A DNA stretch of 64,000 nt. Source: Lachnospiraceae bacterium (GTDB taxonomy: Bacteria > Bacillota > Clostridia > Lachnospirales > Lachnospiraceae). The position numbers were made by a program, and so were the translations under genes. A model generated the notes under the pieces. That model made no database searches. It was given only the letters and a program-made list of their open reading frames with translations, and was not told the origin of the DNA. The DNA lies in assembly GCA_024404675.1 (NCBI GenBank), contig JAKSPO010000006.1, positions 1 to 64,000 of the forward strand, written 5' to 3'. The first letter of the stretch is position 1. Every line of letters starts with the position of its first letter. This document shows, in pieces, positions 45,085 to 54,725 of this stretch.

Positions 45085-45876
45085 TTACAGCACTTCCAGA
45101 AATGCGAGGCTGTTGAAGCTATGCTTCACATATTCGCGTACAAATGCATCCGTCACCGTCGTCAGCTCCTCAAGCACCGATTCATTCACCGTAAAATGAA
45201 ACAGCTTCTCCGGCGCCACCGCGCCGATATACCGGATTGTGTACCAGGCTGCATTGCTCAGATTAAAGAAATCGTTATCGGCAATCCCAAGCCTCAGCTC
45301 CTTCTCGCGCCGCACCGCAGGATCGAAATCGTCACCCGCGCACCGCCTGCAGACACAGCCGCCGTTTCGCACGCTGAACACGAACTCGCCTTCCTTCCGC
45401 TTACACCGCACACACTCCTCCGTCTGCGGTCCCTCGCCGTTCAGATACATCATCTTCAGCGCAAAAATAACGCGCGTCAGCTTCGGCCCGATCTTCTCGT
45501 TCGTAAGCGCCCTCATCGATTGATAAAGAAGCTTCAGAATCGCCGACTCGTCGTTGTTCTCCTCTGTCATATGCTCGGCAAATTCACACATATAGCAGGC
45601 GTAGCACGTGAGCACGACATCCTTACTGAGCTCATGAAAGAACCGGATTCCCTCAAGCGAAACAAGGTTATATGCGGTGCGTCCCTCCACAAGCTGGAAA
45701 TTCGCCATCGTAAAGGGCTGCGTGCCTGCCTGCAGCGCACTTCCCTGCCTTCGCGCGCCTTTGGCAAATGCAACGATTTTTCCGCGTTCCTTTGTCAGAA
45801 TCACAAGTCGTCTGTCATAATCGTCGAACGGAGATGACGACAGCACCATACCTGTAAGCCAGATCCTTTCGGACAT
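45085..45876 (-). CDS. recO: DNA repair protein RecO
   Basis: The 263-residue protein has the RecO start (LTGMVLSSSPFDDYDRRLVILTKERGKI), an OB fold in the first 80 residues, a helical middle, and a zinc motif near 145-170 (CVRCKRKEG and CVCRRC). RecO loads RecA onto single-stranded DNA with RecR. It lies 65 nt after era, the order era-recO-glyS being common in Firmicutes. Confidence 0.95.
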   Translation of the reverse strand: MSERIWLTGMVLSSSPFDDYDRRLVILTKERGKIVAFAKGARRQGSALQAGTQPFTMANFQLVEGRTAYNLVSLEGIRFFHELSKDVVLTCYACYMCEFAEHMTEENNDESAILKLLYQSMRALTNEKIGPKLTRVIFALKMMYLNGEGPQTEECVRCKRKEGEFVFSVRNGGCVCRRCAGDDFDPAVRREKELRLGIADNDFFNLSNAAWYTIRYIGAVAPEKLFHFTVNESVLEELTTVTDAFVREYVKHSFNSLAFLEVL

Positions 45877-45941
45877 ATGACCGACCTCCTTCCTCCTCGT
45901 GATACGACGCTTCTTTCCTGCGGATACCCTGCTACGTCGCT

Positions 45942-46856
45942 TTACTCCTCTTCGTCGTGATTCACATAGCCGTAGTTCTTCAGCATAATATCGCTGTCAC
46001 GCCAGTCCTTCTTCACCTTGACCCAAAGCTGCAGGTTGACCTTACAGCCGACCATCATCTCAATCTCCTTACGGGCATCCTGGCCGATCTTTTTAAGCAT
46101 CGCGCCCTGCTTACCGATGATGATTCCCTTATGAGAATCTCTCTCGCAGATGATTGTCGCCTCGAGGTCGATAAGTCCGCCGCCCGAACGCTCATGCATC
46201 TTCTCGATTGTAACGGCGATACCGTGCGGGACCTCATCCGAAAGGTTACGCAGTGCCTTCTCGCGAATCATCTCAGCCGCAATCTGACGCTCCGGCTGGT
46301 CGGTAACGGTATCCTCATCAAAATACATCGGTCCCTCCTCGAGATAACGGAACAGAACCTCCTTCAGATGCTCGGTATTCATCCCCTTCAGTGCGGAAAC
46401 CGGAATCACCTCCGCGAATTCCATCTCCTTCGAGTAGGTTGCGATAAACTCAAGAATCTTGTCCTTCTCCACGCGGTCAATCTTGTTGATGACAAGGATT
46501 ACCGGCGTCCCGCATTTTCTGAGCTTCTCAAGAATATGCTGCTCACCCGCTCCGATATAATTCGTCGGTTCCACAAGCCACAGAATCACATCGACATCGG
46601 CAAATGTGCTCTCCGCCGTCTCAACCATAAACGTGCCGAGCTTATTCTTCGCCTTATGAATGCCGGGCGTATCCAGAAAGATAATCTGCCCGCGCTCGTC
46701 GGTATATACGGTCTGAATACGGTTTCGGGTCGTCTGCGGCTTATTCGAAGTAATAGCAATCTTCTGTCCGATCAGGCGATTCATCAGCGTGGATTTGCCG
46801 ACATTCGGTCTTCCTACCAGCGCAACAAATCCGGATTTAAAAGCATTGTCCTGCAT
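45942..46856 (-). CDS. era: Ribosome-assembly GTPase Era
   Basis: The 304-residue protein has G1 GRPNVGKST near residue 16, G3 DTPGIH near 63, G4 NKID near 125, and a C-terminal KH domain (SHKGIIIGKQGAMLKKIG near 240). Era binds 16S rRNA and helps 30S maturation. It starts 37 nt after the M16C peptidase gene and is followed by recO. Confidence 0.98.
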   Translation of the reverse strand: MQDNAFKSGFVALVGRPNVGKSTLMNRLIGQKIAITSNKPQTTRNRIQTVYTDERGQIIFLDTPGIHKAKNKLGTFMVETAESTFADVDVILWLVEPTNYIGAGEQHILEKLRKCGTPVILVINKIDRVEKDKILEFIATYSKEMEFAEVIPVSALKGMNTEHLKEVLFRYLEEGPMYFDEDTVTDQPERQIAAEMIREKALRNLSDEVPHGIAVTIEKMHERSGGGLIDLEATIICERDSHKGIIIGKQGAMLKKIGQDARKEIEMMVGCKVNLQLWVKVKKDWRDSDIMLKNYGYVNHDEEE

Positions 46857-46893
46857 AAATTATAAAATCCTCCAAAAGTCATTCCAAAATCAT

Positions 46894-49845
46894 CTATTTA
46901 AGAGGCTTCACTTCACGAAAGAGTGAAGCATCATTCTTAATATTACCCTCGCCGACAAGTGCACATACATAACCATCGGAAAGCGCTGCCGCAAGAAGGT
47001 CGGCCTGTGCACAGATTTCCTCATTCGTAACAGCAAGGATTTCATCACGCAGCTTCTGCACCTTCTCCATCGGCACCTTCGAAAAATAGTAGTTGAATGC
47101 AATCTCCCCCGCAGCACTGACCGAAAGCGGCCGGTCCATTCCGCTGAAGGTACCAATCACATATTTTGTAAGCTCTCGCTCGCTCAGGTTAAGGGAGCGT
47201 ACATACTCCGGAATTCTCTGATATACCTCGTCGGTCGCCGAAAGGTTCGGGTCGCGATAGGAGGCACAACACATCGTGCCGCCATGATTGGAAAACTGAA
47301 TACCGCAGCCGTAGGCGCCGCCCTTCACGCGTACATTCTGCCAGAGATACTCGTTTGAAAGGATGGAGCGTAACACCGAAAGGGCTCCGCTTTCCTGATA
47401 CCCGTGAGCCTTGAACCAGCCGGCACGTGCAACATAATTCACCTTGCCGCTGAAGCTGTATGCCTCATTCTTCGCAGAAAGCGGATAGCCACCCTCCCAC
47501 GGAAGCTTCTCTGCGGGTGCAAGCCGATCCTCTGCCGCAAGAGTTGTAAGTGCCTGAAGGAACTCCGGAAGCTTCTTTACAACCTTCTCAAAGTCAGCAG
47601 CATCCGAGGTAACGGCAACCGTCAGACGTTTCTTCGATACACAATAGGACATGATTCGCTGAATATGGCTGACCAGCTCATCGGCACGTTCCTCATAATT
47701 CTCAACCAAATCAGACAGGAACTCGTAGAAATCAATTCCGTTCGACTGCTCCATGAACTTCGCTCCCGGAAAGAAATACGACAGGCAGTGTAATCTTGCG
47801 GTCGTATGACCGGAGTACGTAAGCCCGGAGCGCATGCTGCTCTTCGTCTCCTGCAAAATCTCTAACAGGCGCTTTCTGTCGCTAAGATCCAGATCACAGA
47901 TCATCTCGGTGAAAAGCGAAAAGGCCGTATCGAGCTCACTGCTGAGGAACTTCATGCGATGCACCAGTGCACCGTGAAATGCCCGATAGTCTGCATCAAT
48001 TCCGTATACCTCCATAGCGGAATTCATCGAGCCGACATGCAACGAAAGCTCATCATTCAAATCCTCATAGGAGTGCTTCGACGTGTCCATCTGCAGAAGA
48101 ATGGTAATAAGAACCGCCGCATACGGCAGCTCCTCAAGCGACATATCCGTGATATCCGCACTCAGATTCAGGTATACGATTCCGTTGGCATTAACATTGT
48201 AATGAAGAACCGGAACACCGGCAGCTTCGCTTTTTTCAAGCGGGAAGGTACGAATCTCTCTTCGGATATCCGTGCGCTGAAGGAGCGGAATCGTTGCCAG
48301 CTCTTCGGGTGTATCCGGCGTCTCCTGCCATGCCGTCAGCGCCTTCCTGTCCGCAATAATCTTCTGAATCGCTTCCTCGGAAAGACTTTCCTTATACGCC
48401 GCAAGCGATGCCGCAAGCTCGCTCTCCTGCTGCTCAATCATCCCCTTCTTCGGGATTCCGACCATATGCAGTTCATGCTTATGACTGAGTATCGTTTCTC
48501 TCACGATATTCTCAAAATAGTCCGTATCAATCAGAGTGCGAAGCTTCGTGTATCGCGCAATCGGATGGCAGAAGGCAAATGCCCTTCGTTCATCATACAA
48601 CCATCCGTCGAATATATTTCCAAGAATATTCAGTCCGGTCGGATATCTTCCGCTGTCAAGCTCACGAACACTGAACTCGTTAGAAACCAGATAGCCTAGC
48701 AGAGACTTCCGATTGATTCCCTTTTCAACAATCTTCTCCGCCTCACGATTGATAATATCAAAAAACTCCTGCTTGCGGCTCGCATCAGCCTCCTTCGCAT
48801 ACAGAAGAAACATCGGCTGAATAAGATCCACATCCTCGGCACTCTGAATATCCGTGCCGATTCCCGCATCGATTAACGCCTGCTTAATCGGCGCTCCCGG
48901 TGCATTAAAAAGAACATACTGCACGGCATTCCAGGCAGTGCACCATACCGGATCATCGGCGCTCGTCACGGTACCGAATACCAAAATTGCGCTGTCCTTC
49001 TCATCCTGCCCCTCACCGATCGCAAACTCAAAATCCTGCTCGCAGACTCCGTACGGCTTCTGCGGAAGCACCTGCGACTCTACCGGTGCTGCCTCGTAAT
49101 GACACAGGTATTCTCTGTCAAGGTAATCCAGATATTCATACATATCCATGTCACCGTACAGGTAGATAAAGCTGTTGGACGGATGATAGAAGCGTCTGTG
49201 AAAATCAAGAAAGCCCTCATAGGTAAGCTCCGGAATCACAGCCGGGTCGCCACCCGATACGATACTGTAGGCATTGTCCGGAAAGAGTGCGTTCTGCGCA
49301 TAGCGAAACATCACACCCTCCGGGTCGGAAAATGCGCCCTTCATCTCACTATATACAACACCGTTCAACGTAAGCGGAGCGTCAGCGCTCTCAAGCTCAT
49401 AACGCCAGCCCTCCTGACGGAATATCTTCTCATTTTTGTAAATATTCGGGTGAAGCACCGCATCCATATATACATCAACCAGATTGCGGAAATCCTTGTC
49501 GTTGCAGCTTGCAACGGGGTAAATCGTCTTATCCGGATAAGTCATCGCATTCAGAAATGTATTGAGGGAGCCCTTCGCAAGTTCCATAAAGGGATCCTTC
49601 AGCGGATACTTCTGTGAACCGCAGAGCACGGAATGCTCGATTATATGCGCGACACCGGTACTGTCCTCCGGAGGGGTACGGAAGCCAATCGAGAATACCT
49701 TATTCTCATCATCATTCGAAAGAAGACATATTCTTGCGCCGGTTTTCTTATGGCGAAGAACCAATCCGTCGCTCTTATAATCATTAAGTTTCTCACCATA
49801 CAGACGCTCATACGCTACATGCTGCAGTGTTCCCAAATCTCTCAT
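46894..49845 (-). CDS. M16C zinc metallopeptidase (PreP/Cym1-like)
   Basis: The 983-residue protein carries the inverted zinc motif HIIEH near residue 68 with the downstream Glu partner, and the four-domain length of M16C peptidases. These large clam-shaped enzymes digest short unfolded peptides. There is no signal peptide, so it is probably cytoplasmic. The ATG at 49845 is used; the TTG four codons upstream lies too close to the AAGGAGG site. The promoter (TTGCAT-17-GATAAT) contains a perfect 19-bp palindrome, suggesting regulation by a repressor. It leads the era-recO-glyS series. Confidence 0.93.
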   Translation of the reverse strand: MRDLGTLQHVAYERLYGEKLNDYKSDGLVLRHKKTGARICLLSNDDENKVFSIGFRTPPEDSTGVAHIIEHSVLCGSQKYPLKDPFMELAKGSLNTFLNAMTYPDKTIYPVASCNDKDFRNLVDVYMDAVLHPNIYKNEKIFRQEGWRYELESADAPLTLNGVVYSEMKGAFSDPEGVMFRYAQNALFPDNAYSIVSGGDPAVIPELTYEGFLDFHRRFYHPSNSFIYLYGDMDMYEYLDYLDREYLCHYEAAPVESQVLPQKPYGVCEQDFEFAIGEGQDEKDSAILVFGTVTSADDPVWCTAWNAVQYVLFNAPGAPIKQALIDAGIGTDIQSAEDVDLIQPMFLLYAKEADASRKQEFFDIINREAEKIVEKGINRKSLLGYLVSNEFSVRELDSGRYPTGLNILGNIFDGWLYDERRAFAFCHPIARYTKLRTLIDTDYFENIVRETILSHKHELHMVGIPKKGMIEQQESELAASLAAYKESLSEEAIQKIIADRKALTAWQETPDTPEELATIPLLQRTDIRREIRTFPLEKSEAAGVPVLHYNVNANGIVYLNLSADITDMSLEELPYAAVLITILLQMDTSKHSYEDLNDELSLHVGSMNSAMEVYGIDADYRAFHGALVHRMKFLSSELDTAFSLFTEMICDLDLSDRKRLLEILQETKSSMRSGLTYSGHTTARLHCLSYFFPGAKFMEQSNGIDFYEFLSDLVENYEERADELVSHIQRIMSYCVSKKRLTVAVTSDAADFEKVVKKLPEFLQALTTLAAEDRLAPAEKLPWEGGYPLSAKNEAYSFSGKVNYVARAGWFKAHGYQESGALSVLRSILSNEYLWQNVRVKGGAYGCGIQFSNHGGTMCCASYRDPNLSATDEVYQRIPEYVRSLNLSERELTKYVIGTFSGMDRPLSVSAAGEIAFNYYFSKVPMEKVQKLRDEILAVTNEEICAQADLLAAALSDGYVCALVGEGNIKNDASLFREVKPLK

Positions 49846-49883
49846 CTGAATAAACAAACCTCCTTATAGCTACACTCCTTTCT

Positions 49884-49912
49884 ATTATCCCATATTTTGC
49901 CAAAATATGCAA
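49884..49912 (-). promoter_or_regulatory. Promoter of the M16C peptidase gene with palindromic spacer
   Basis: Minus-strand TTGCAT (49912-49907) and GATAAT (49889-49884), 17-bp spacer. The spacer holds the perfect palindrome CATATTTTG-C-CAAAATATG (49891-49909 on the plus strand), a good operator candidate. Confidence 0.65.
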
Positions 49913-49913
49913 C

Positions 49914-50011
49914 AAAAAGGAGCCGGCTCGAATGTTGTACCGACCCCCAAAAGTTAGACTGAAAAATCTAACGATTGGAGGTCGGTACAGTGTGGAGGCT
50001 CCCTTGTTTTT
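49914..50011 (-). terminator. Terminator hairpin split by an inserted inverted repeat
   Basis: On the minus strand an arm AAGGGAGCC (near 50008-50000) can pair with GGCTCCTTTTTG (ending near 49914), which looks like an intrinsic terminator for the dapF/glucosaminidase genes. The loop contains the 54-bp IS-end-like inverted repeat, so the terminator arms are now far apart. Confidence 0.5.
49936..49989. mobile_element. 54-bp inverted-repeat element resembling joined IS3-family ends
   Basis: TGTACCGACC at the left and GGTCGGTACA at the right are perfect inverted terminal repeats; inner parts CCCAAAAGTTAGAC and TCTAACGATTGGAG also pair largely, leaving only about six bases between the two ends. 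The terminal TG...CA and the GTTAGA motif resemble terminal repeats of IS3/IS150-group elements. No transposase is present, so it is a miniature remnant or an unused end pair. No clear target duplication was seen. Confidence 0.5.
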
Positions 50012-50022
50012 CAATAAATTCA

Positions 50023-53000
50023 CTATCTTGATTCGGAAAATGCATACAGGGCATATACTACTTTAAGCAAATCCGCATACTCTTCTCTGCCGTCTACCAT
50101 TGCAATATAATTCATTACCGAATATCCGAGCGACTCGCTTGCTCCTTGCGTATCACTTACTGTCAGCACCTTATCGGCCGTAATATTGAAATAGTCGATA
50201 CCGCCGATTTCCACATACCAAAGACCGTTCTTCTCCACCGCAGGAAGTGTCACGCCGTCACACACAAAGGTATATCGGTCCGCACTTCCGTCATCGGATG
50301 TAAAATAGTGCCTCAGCTTGATTTCCGAATCCAAAATCAGACTGGTTCCGTAATAGTAGAGACCATCCATAGCAAGAAATCTGCTTTCCCTGTAAGTATC
50401 CAATACATCCTCTGCAATCGGTGCGACTACTCTGTCGCTTTCGGGAAGAAGTGCATTGGCGAGTCTGTCTACATCCTTCTCAAAATATGTTTGAGAAGCC
50501 GCGGCATAATTTAACATCGCCTTTGTCATATTCCGCACCTTTTCATCCTGCTCGGACGCAATAACCGTCATCGCATAATCTCTGCAGGCAACTTCTGCCT
50601 CATCTAACATCGCATTGGTTGCCTTCTCTATTACAGCAATATGAATCTTCTTAGAAAGCTCCCCTGTTGTAAGCTTAACCTCACATTTCAGATAGTCAGA
50701 ATCCGCAACACGTACATTGGCTCCCAGAGTATCCAGTGAGTAACTGTACTTGTTTCCAAAATCTCCGTCCAAATAGTATTCTACCAGGTAATCAGAAGAC
50801 GCGGCGCCCCCGTAAAGCTCCAGATAGAAATTCATGCCGAGTCTGTCCCCCTCGAAAATCGAGAGATTCATACCGCTGAGCTTCGCTCCCTTCGGTTCAG
50901 GCGGTGCAACCTCGCCTGCACGGTTTACGATAAGCGTATAGGTCTGCTGATTGCCGTACTCGGCCGTCGTTGTGATCAGAATCTCGTTGCGTCCCTTTTG
51001 AATTGCAACGGTACCGATACCGGAAACCTTCGTCTTCGCTGCAAGCGGCTCTGCGGAAATAACCAGCTTGTCGGTCTTCTCGGATACATCAATAGTATAG
51101 CTGAGCGTTTTATAATTGAACTCAGTATCAAGCTCCTGTCCGGCAACCGTAAGGCTCTTCAGGTAAGGGTTCGGATTGCCGGTCTTGTTGCCGGGATACG
51201 GCGCCTTACTCTCCGGCATATTCTCATACACGGGAATCTTGAAAAGAATCGGCGTGTCAAGCTCCGGACAAGCCTCCCACATGGTTCTCGCCTCATTGGC
51301 CGGAGCCTGAATATTTGTCATATACTGATGACTGTACAGTGCATAGCTGTTGGCAGTCTTCATAACATTGAACTTCTGATAGTAAAGCGTATCCTGACCG
51401 CGATTAATATACTCACGGCCAATCATGATCGCACCGCCGTACAGGGACTTCCAACGACGGTTCCAGGGTCTGCAGGTCTTCGCATCCGTCTGACTTGCAT
51501 AAATCAGACCATTGGTAATGGCATCCTTGTCCGCAGTGGCATAGGTGCCGAAATCGTAATAATTATAGTGTCCGGGGGCGGTTTTGGAGGTTCCGGAGAT
51601 GATTAGTGAGGTTCCCTTCGTTCCCATCTCCTGAATAACTCTCGCAACAAGCATATCCGGGCTAACACCGGAAATCTCCGCAGACATAAGAAATACCTGC
51701 GCATAGGTTAAAGGCGTTCCGGAGGTTTTTTCAACCGTGTTAATCTGTTGAATGACACCGTTTGCGTCTCTGATAACCTCCTGACTTTCCCACATATACT
51801 CGCCGGGCACAACCCCATCCATAAAGGTTCCCTCTAAAAGCGCCTGCACTCTTTCCAGTGTATGGATCGACGGATCAAAGCTCTGTGCCTCGAACTGAAA
51901 AAGCTCAGACTCCGTCAGGAAATTACGGGGATCCATAAAGAAGGCCGTCGCCGTTCTGTTCGCTGCCTCCCAATGAAAACCGTCAAGCTTCTTAAAGCCT
52001 CCGTCCGTATTGTCGGCAGTGCACCAGGTGTAGCCCAGATCATCCACGCGCTTCCAGTCCGTAGGGCTTACATAATTGACAAGGCTGCGTTGGAATTCAC
52101 TCTCCTTATTCACAGCCGTATTCCAGTCAAGATTGGTCTTATCGGCTGCAAATACCCAGCTCGGATGCTGTGAGTGGAGTATTCTAAGCGGTGTAATATA
52201 GCTTTCCGGAAAGCCCTGCGCTCTCAGGTCAGCAACGAAATCCGCATCATCGCTCGGCGCATCGTACATTCTGACAAAGTCAGCATACAGATAGCCGGTT
52301 GTGGAAACACCATCCACATCAAAACGGCACTGGTAGTAGCTTCCGGACCTGCCAAGTACTTCGACTCCGGTACCGGTAACCAGCTTCACCGCTTCGCCGT
52401 TTCTGTCATACAGAAGTGCCGCGCTCTGGCTGCCGCCTTTACGCGCATTAATCGTCGGGGAATAATCCACATAGCCGAGAGAGGGAAATACCTCCGGCTT
52501 CGGGGGCTTCTCGCTGACCTTCACGTAGTCGGAGTGGGCATAGCCCTCAATTACCGTTCCGTCAGCCGCGGTATAGCGAATTCTGTACCATACCTTTCCG
52601 CCTTCAAGCTGCTTTTCTCCAAGAACATCAAACTGTGTTCCGTTGTCTAACCTTGCCACCTCCGGGGGCTCGGACTTCGCATCGGAACGAATCACAATAT
52701 AAGTACCGGTGGCATTGCTGGCCACGCCGACCTTTGTCTTCAGATAGGTTGTATCCTTCACAACTCCGGGTGGAAGCGTCGGCGTCGGGCTCGGGGTTTC
52801 GGTAGGAACCGGCGTCACAGTCGGGGTCACGGTCGGCTCCTCCGTCGGTGTAGGCGTTACCGTCACCGTCGGCGTGGGAACGACCGTTGTATCGGAATCA
52901 TAAACCGTAATATACTGTGCATAACCGAAGCCTTCCTTCAATACGCCGTCAGCATAGAAACGGATGTAGTACCATTTGTTATTGCTCGAAGAAATCTGCT

Positions 53001-53505
53001 CACCGAGAATCGTAAGCTTGGTCTCATTGCGAACCGATGCAACCAGTTCGGAACTCGAAGAGGTCTCCTTACGAACATTGATTGCACCGCCGCTATAGCT
53101 CGGTGTTCCGGTCTTCGCGGCAGCATACACCGTCACACCGCTCGGAATCGTCGCCGTGGCCTCTGTGACCGTAATAAAGGAGGCGAAGCCGTATCCCTCA
53201 TGAATACCGCTTGTTGAGATAAACCGGACGCGGTACCAAAGATTTCCGTCACCGGAAACCTTCTCGCCGAGTATCTCAAACTTCACGCCGTTTTTGACAG
53301 TACCGACCAGCGTCGAACTGCTGCTTGCCTTCTCTCGAATATTGATGGCATTGCCGTTGTAATTAGGGGTTCCGACCTTCGGCAGGGCATACACAACATC
53401 CATCTCGGATGTCGCCGCACTTGCACGGCCGGCTCCATGCCCAAGCGGTGTTATCGCCATCATAACGGCAAGAAGAAAGGCTGTAATTCTCACAGGTATT
53501 CTCAA
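50023..53505 (-). CDS. Secreted SH3b-repeat endo-N-acetylglucosaminidase-like protein with cadherin-like domain
   Basis: The frame extends to 53577, but a TTG at 53505 is preceded nine bases upstream by AGGAGG and gives a clean signal peptide (about 30 residues, ending GRASA). From that start the 1160-residue protein has two SH3b repeats (about 35-185), a Thr/Pro linker (200-240), two more SH3b-like repeats (245-400), a glucosaminidase-like domain (about 410-700, with VIQEMGTKG and a WNRRWKSLYGGA segment), a cadherin-like beta-sandwich (about 740-825), and a 330-residue C-terminal region of unknown fold. It probably cleaves or binds peptidoglycan outside the cell. It starts 52 nt after dapF. 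Confidence 0.85.
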   Translation of the reverse strand: MRIPVRITAFLLAVMMAITPLGHGAGRASAATSEMDVVYALPKVGTPNYNGNAINIREKASSSSTLVGTVKNGVKFEILGEKVSGDGNLWYRVRFISTSGIHEGYGFASFITVTEATATIPSGVTVYAAAKTGTPSYSGGAINVRKETSSSSELVASVRNETKLTILGEQISSSNNKWYYIRFYADGVLKEGFGYAQYITVYDSDTTVVPTPTVTVTPTPTEEPTVTPTVTPVPTETPSPTPTLPPGVVKDTTYLKTKVGVASNATGTYIVIRSDAKSEPPEVARLDNGTQFDVLGEKQLEGGKVWYRIRYTAADGTVIEGYAHSDYVKVSEKPPKPEVFPSLGYVDYSPTINARKGGSQSAALLYDRNGEAVKLVTGTGVEVLGRSGSYYQCRFDVDGVSTTGYLYADFVRMYDAPSDDADFVADLRAQGFPESYITPLRILHSQHPSWVFAADKTNLDWNTAVNKESEFQRSLVNYVSPTDWKRVDDLGYTWCTADNTDGGFKKLDGFHWEAANRTATAFFMDPRNFLTESELFQFEAQSFDPSIHTLERVQALLEGTFMDGVVPGEYMWESQEVIRDANGVIQQINTVEKTSGTPLTYAQVFLMSAEISGVSPDMLVARVIQEMGTKGTSLIISGTSKTAPGHYNYYDFGTYATADKDAITNGLIYASQTDAKTCRPWNRRWKSLYGGAIMIGREYINRGQDTLYYQKFNVMKTANSYALYSHQYMTNIQAPANEARTMWEACPELDTPILFKIPVYENMPESKAPYPGNKTGNPNPYLKSLTVAGQELDTEFNYKTLSYTIDVSEKTDKLVISAEPLAAKTKVSGIGTVAIQKGRNEILITTTAEYGNQQTYTLIVNRAGEVAPPEPKGAKLSGMNLSIFEGDRLGMNFYLELYGGAASSDYLVEYYLDGDFGNKYSYSLDTLGANVRVADSDYLKCEVKLTTGELSKKIHIAVIEKATNAMLDEAEVACRDYAMTVIASEQDEKVRNMTKAMLNYAAASQTYFEKDVDRLANALLPESDRVVAPIAEDVLDTYRESRFLAMDGLYYYGTSLILDSEIKLRHYFTSDDGSADRYTFVCDGVTLPAVEKNGLWYVEIGGIDYFNITADKVLTVSDTQGASESLGYSVMNYIAMVDGREEYADLLKVVYALYAFSESR

Positions 53506-53557
53506 AATCCGTCTCCTCCTCTGTAAATCCTCAACAACTGCGCCGAAGCGCTTCACA

Positions 53558-54385
53558 TCATCCGATATTGCCTTCAAAAACAGTTACGGCAGGACCGGTC
53601 ATATAAATGATATCAGTAGCCTCATCGTAGCGAATCTTAAGGTCTCCGCCAAGCAGATGCACCGTAATCTCGGATGCGGTCAGCCCGTTTTTATAGCAGG
53701 CATACAAAACAGCGCAGGCGCCCGTACCGCAAGCCCAGGTCTCGCCGGAGCCACGCTCCCAGACACGCATGGAAACCTCATGCGCATTGATCTTTTTTAC
53801 AAATTCGACATTCACACCCTCCGGAAACATCGGGCTTTTCTCAATCGGTTCACCAACCTGCTGTACCGGAAAATCCTTCGTCTCGTCAACCATGATAACC
53901 GCATGCGGATTGCCCATCGAAACAGGGGTAAAGCTCCATACCTTCCCGCAGGAGGTAATCTCGTACTGAAGCTTTCCGGACTCCACAAGCACCGGAAGGT
54001 CCGCGGGTACCATAGACGGATGACCCATATTGACCGTTACGCTCTCGACCAGACCGTCCTTTACATGGAGGGACAGATATCTGAGTCCTGCCGGCGTATC
54101 AACGACCAGCTCGGTCTTATCGGTCAGGCGGTGGTCATAGACGAACTTGCCGACACATCGGATTCCGTTTCCGCACATCTTTCCGAGACTGCCGTCAGCG
54201 TTATACATCTCCATGAAGAAATCCGCACGCTCACTCGGCTTTATAAGAATCATACCGTCTCCGCCGATTCCCGTATGGCGATCGCTGTAAAGGATCGACA
54301 GTTCGGAAGCATTCGGCAGATCCTCCTTCGTACAGTCGACATAAATATAATCATTCGCACATCCGTGCATTTTAGTAAATTTCAT
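53558..54385 (-). CDS. dapF: Diaminopimelate epimerase
   Basis: The 275-residue protein carries both catalytic cysteines in their motifs (MCGNGIRCVGKF near residue 72 and WACGTGACAVLYAC near 218). It converts LL- to meso-diaminopimelate for lysine and peptidoglycan synthesis. A consensus promoter (TTGACA-17-TATAAT) lies about 50 nt upstream, which leaves no room for a lysine riboswitch. It precedes the peptidoglycan-related glucosaminidase gene in the same direction. Confidence 0.97.
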   Translation of the reverse strand: MKFTKMHGCANDYIYVDCTKEDLPNASELSILYSDRHTGIGGDGMILIKPSERADFFMEMYNADGSLGKMCGNGIRCVGKFVYDHRLTDKTELVVDTPAGLRYLSLHVKDGLVESVTVNMGHPSMVPADLPVLVESGKLQYEITSCGKVWSFTPVSMGNPHAVIMVDETKDFPVQQVGEPIEKSPMFPEGVNVEFVKKINAHEVSMRVWERGSGETWACGTGACAVLYACYKNGLTASEITVHLLGGDLKIRYDEATDIIYMTGPAVTVFEGNIG

Positions 54386-54434
54386 CGTTCATACCTCTTT
54401 CGGTTATACTGTAGGGGTAACGCATACCACTTTA

Positions 54435-54463
54435 ATTATATGTTTTTGTACGACAAATGTCAA
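54435..54463 (-). promoter_or_regulatory. Consensus sigma-A promoter of dapF
   Basis: Minus-strand TTGACA (54463-54458) and TATAAT (54440-54435) with a 17-bp spacer, a full consensus match. Confidence 0.88.
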
Positions 54464-54596
54464 ACAAACCGTCGATTTCGCGGCTAAAACAGGGTTATTT
54501 TAGCATAGTCTTGTGAAATAGCTGTGAAGAACAAGTGAATTCGATGCTTCCTTCGTCTCACAGGACCAAAGTCAGCCTGCAGAAGTTCCCATGACA

Positions 54597-54634
54597 GAAA
54601 GACACCTGCCGATTTACACCGGCAGGTGTCTTCC
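54597..54634 (-). terminator. Strong Rho-independent terminator
   Basis: A minus-strand perfect stem GACACCTGCCGG/CGGCAGGTGTC with a short AT loop, followed by TTTCTGT. It ends the candidate small RNA and may also stop lipoprotein-gene read-through. Confidence 0.85.
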
Positions 54635-54720
54635 TTGTGTCTGCGCGTAATATATTGAGTGACAGTAAGCAATATTCATACGGCCGGGATGCCGTCTCAA
54701 ATAACTTAGTAGTATTGTAG
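54597..54720 (-). ncRNA. Candidate small RNA of about 120 nt
   Basis: A strong promoter (TTGACA-18-TATAAT, 54755-54726 on the minus strand) points away from the lipoprotein gene, and a perfect terminator hairpin follows about 120 nt later. Between them is an ACGGC/GCCGT hairpin and no open frame with a ribosome binding site that ends before the terminator. The arrangement is that of a stand-alone small RNA; the sequence matches no RNA family I can recognise. The neighbouring gap 54464-54596 shows no gene. Confidence 0.5.
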
Positions 54721-54725
54721 AACAA

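Noticed and set aside
43547-45199. A 550-codon plus-strand frame opposite glyS
   Set aside because: Opposite to glyS, which has clear motifs; no support for the plus frame.
54386-54470. Lysine riboswitch upstream of dapF
   Set aside because: The leader is only about 45 nt long, too short for the lysine riboswitch fold.
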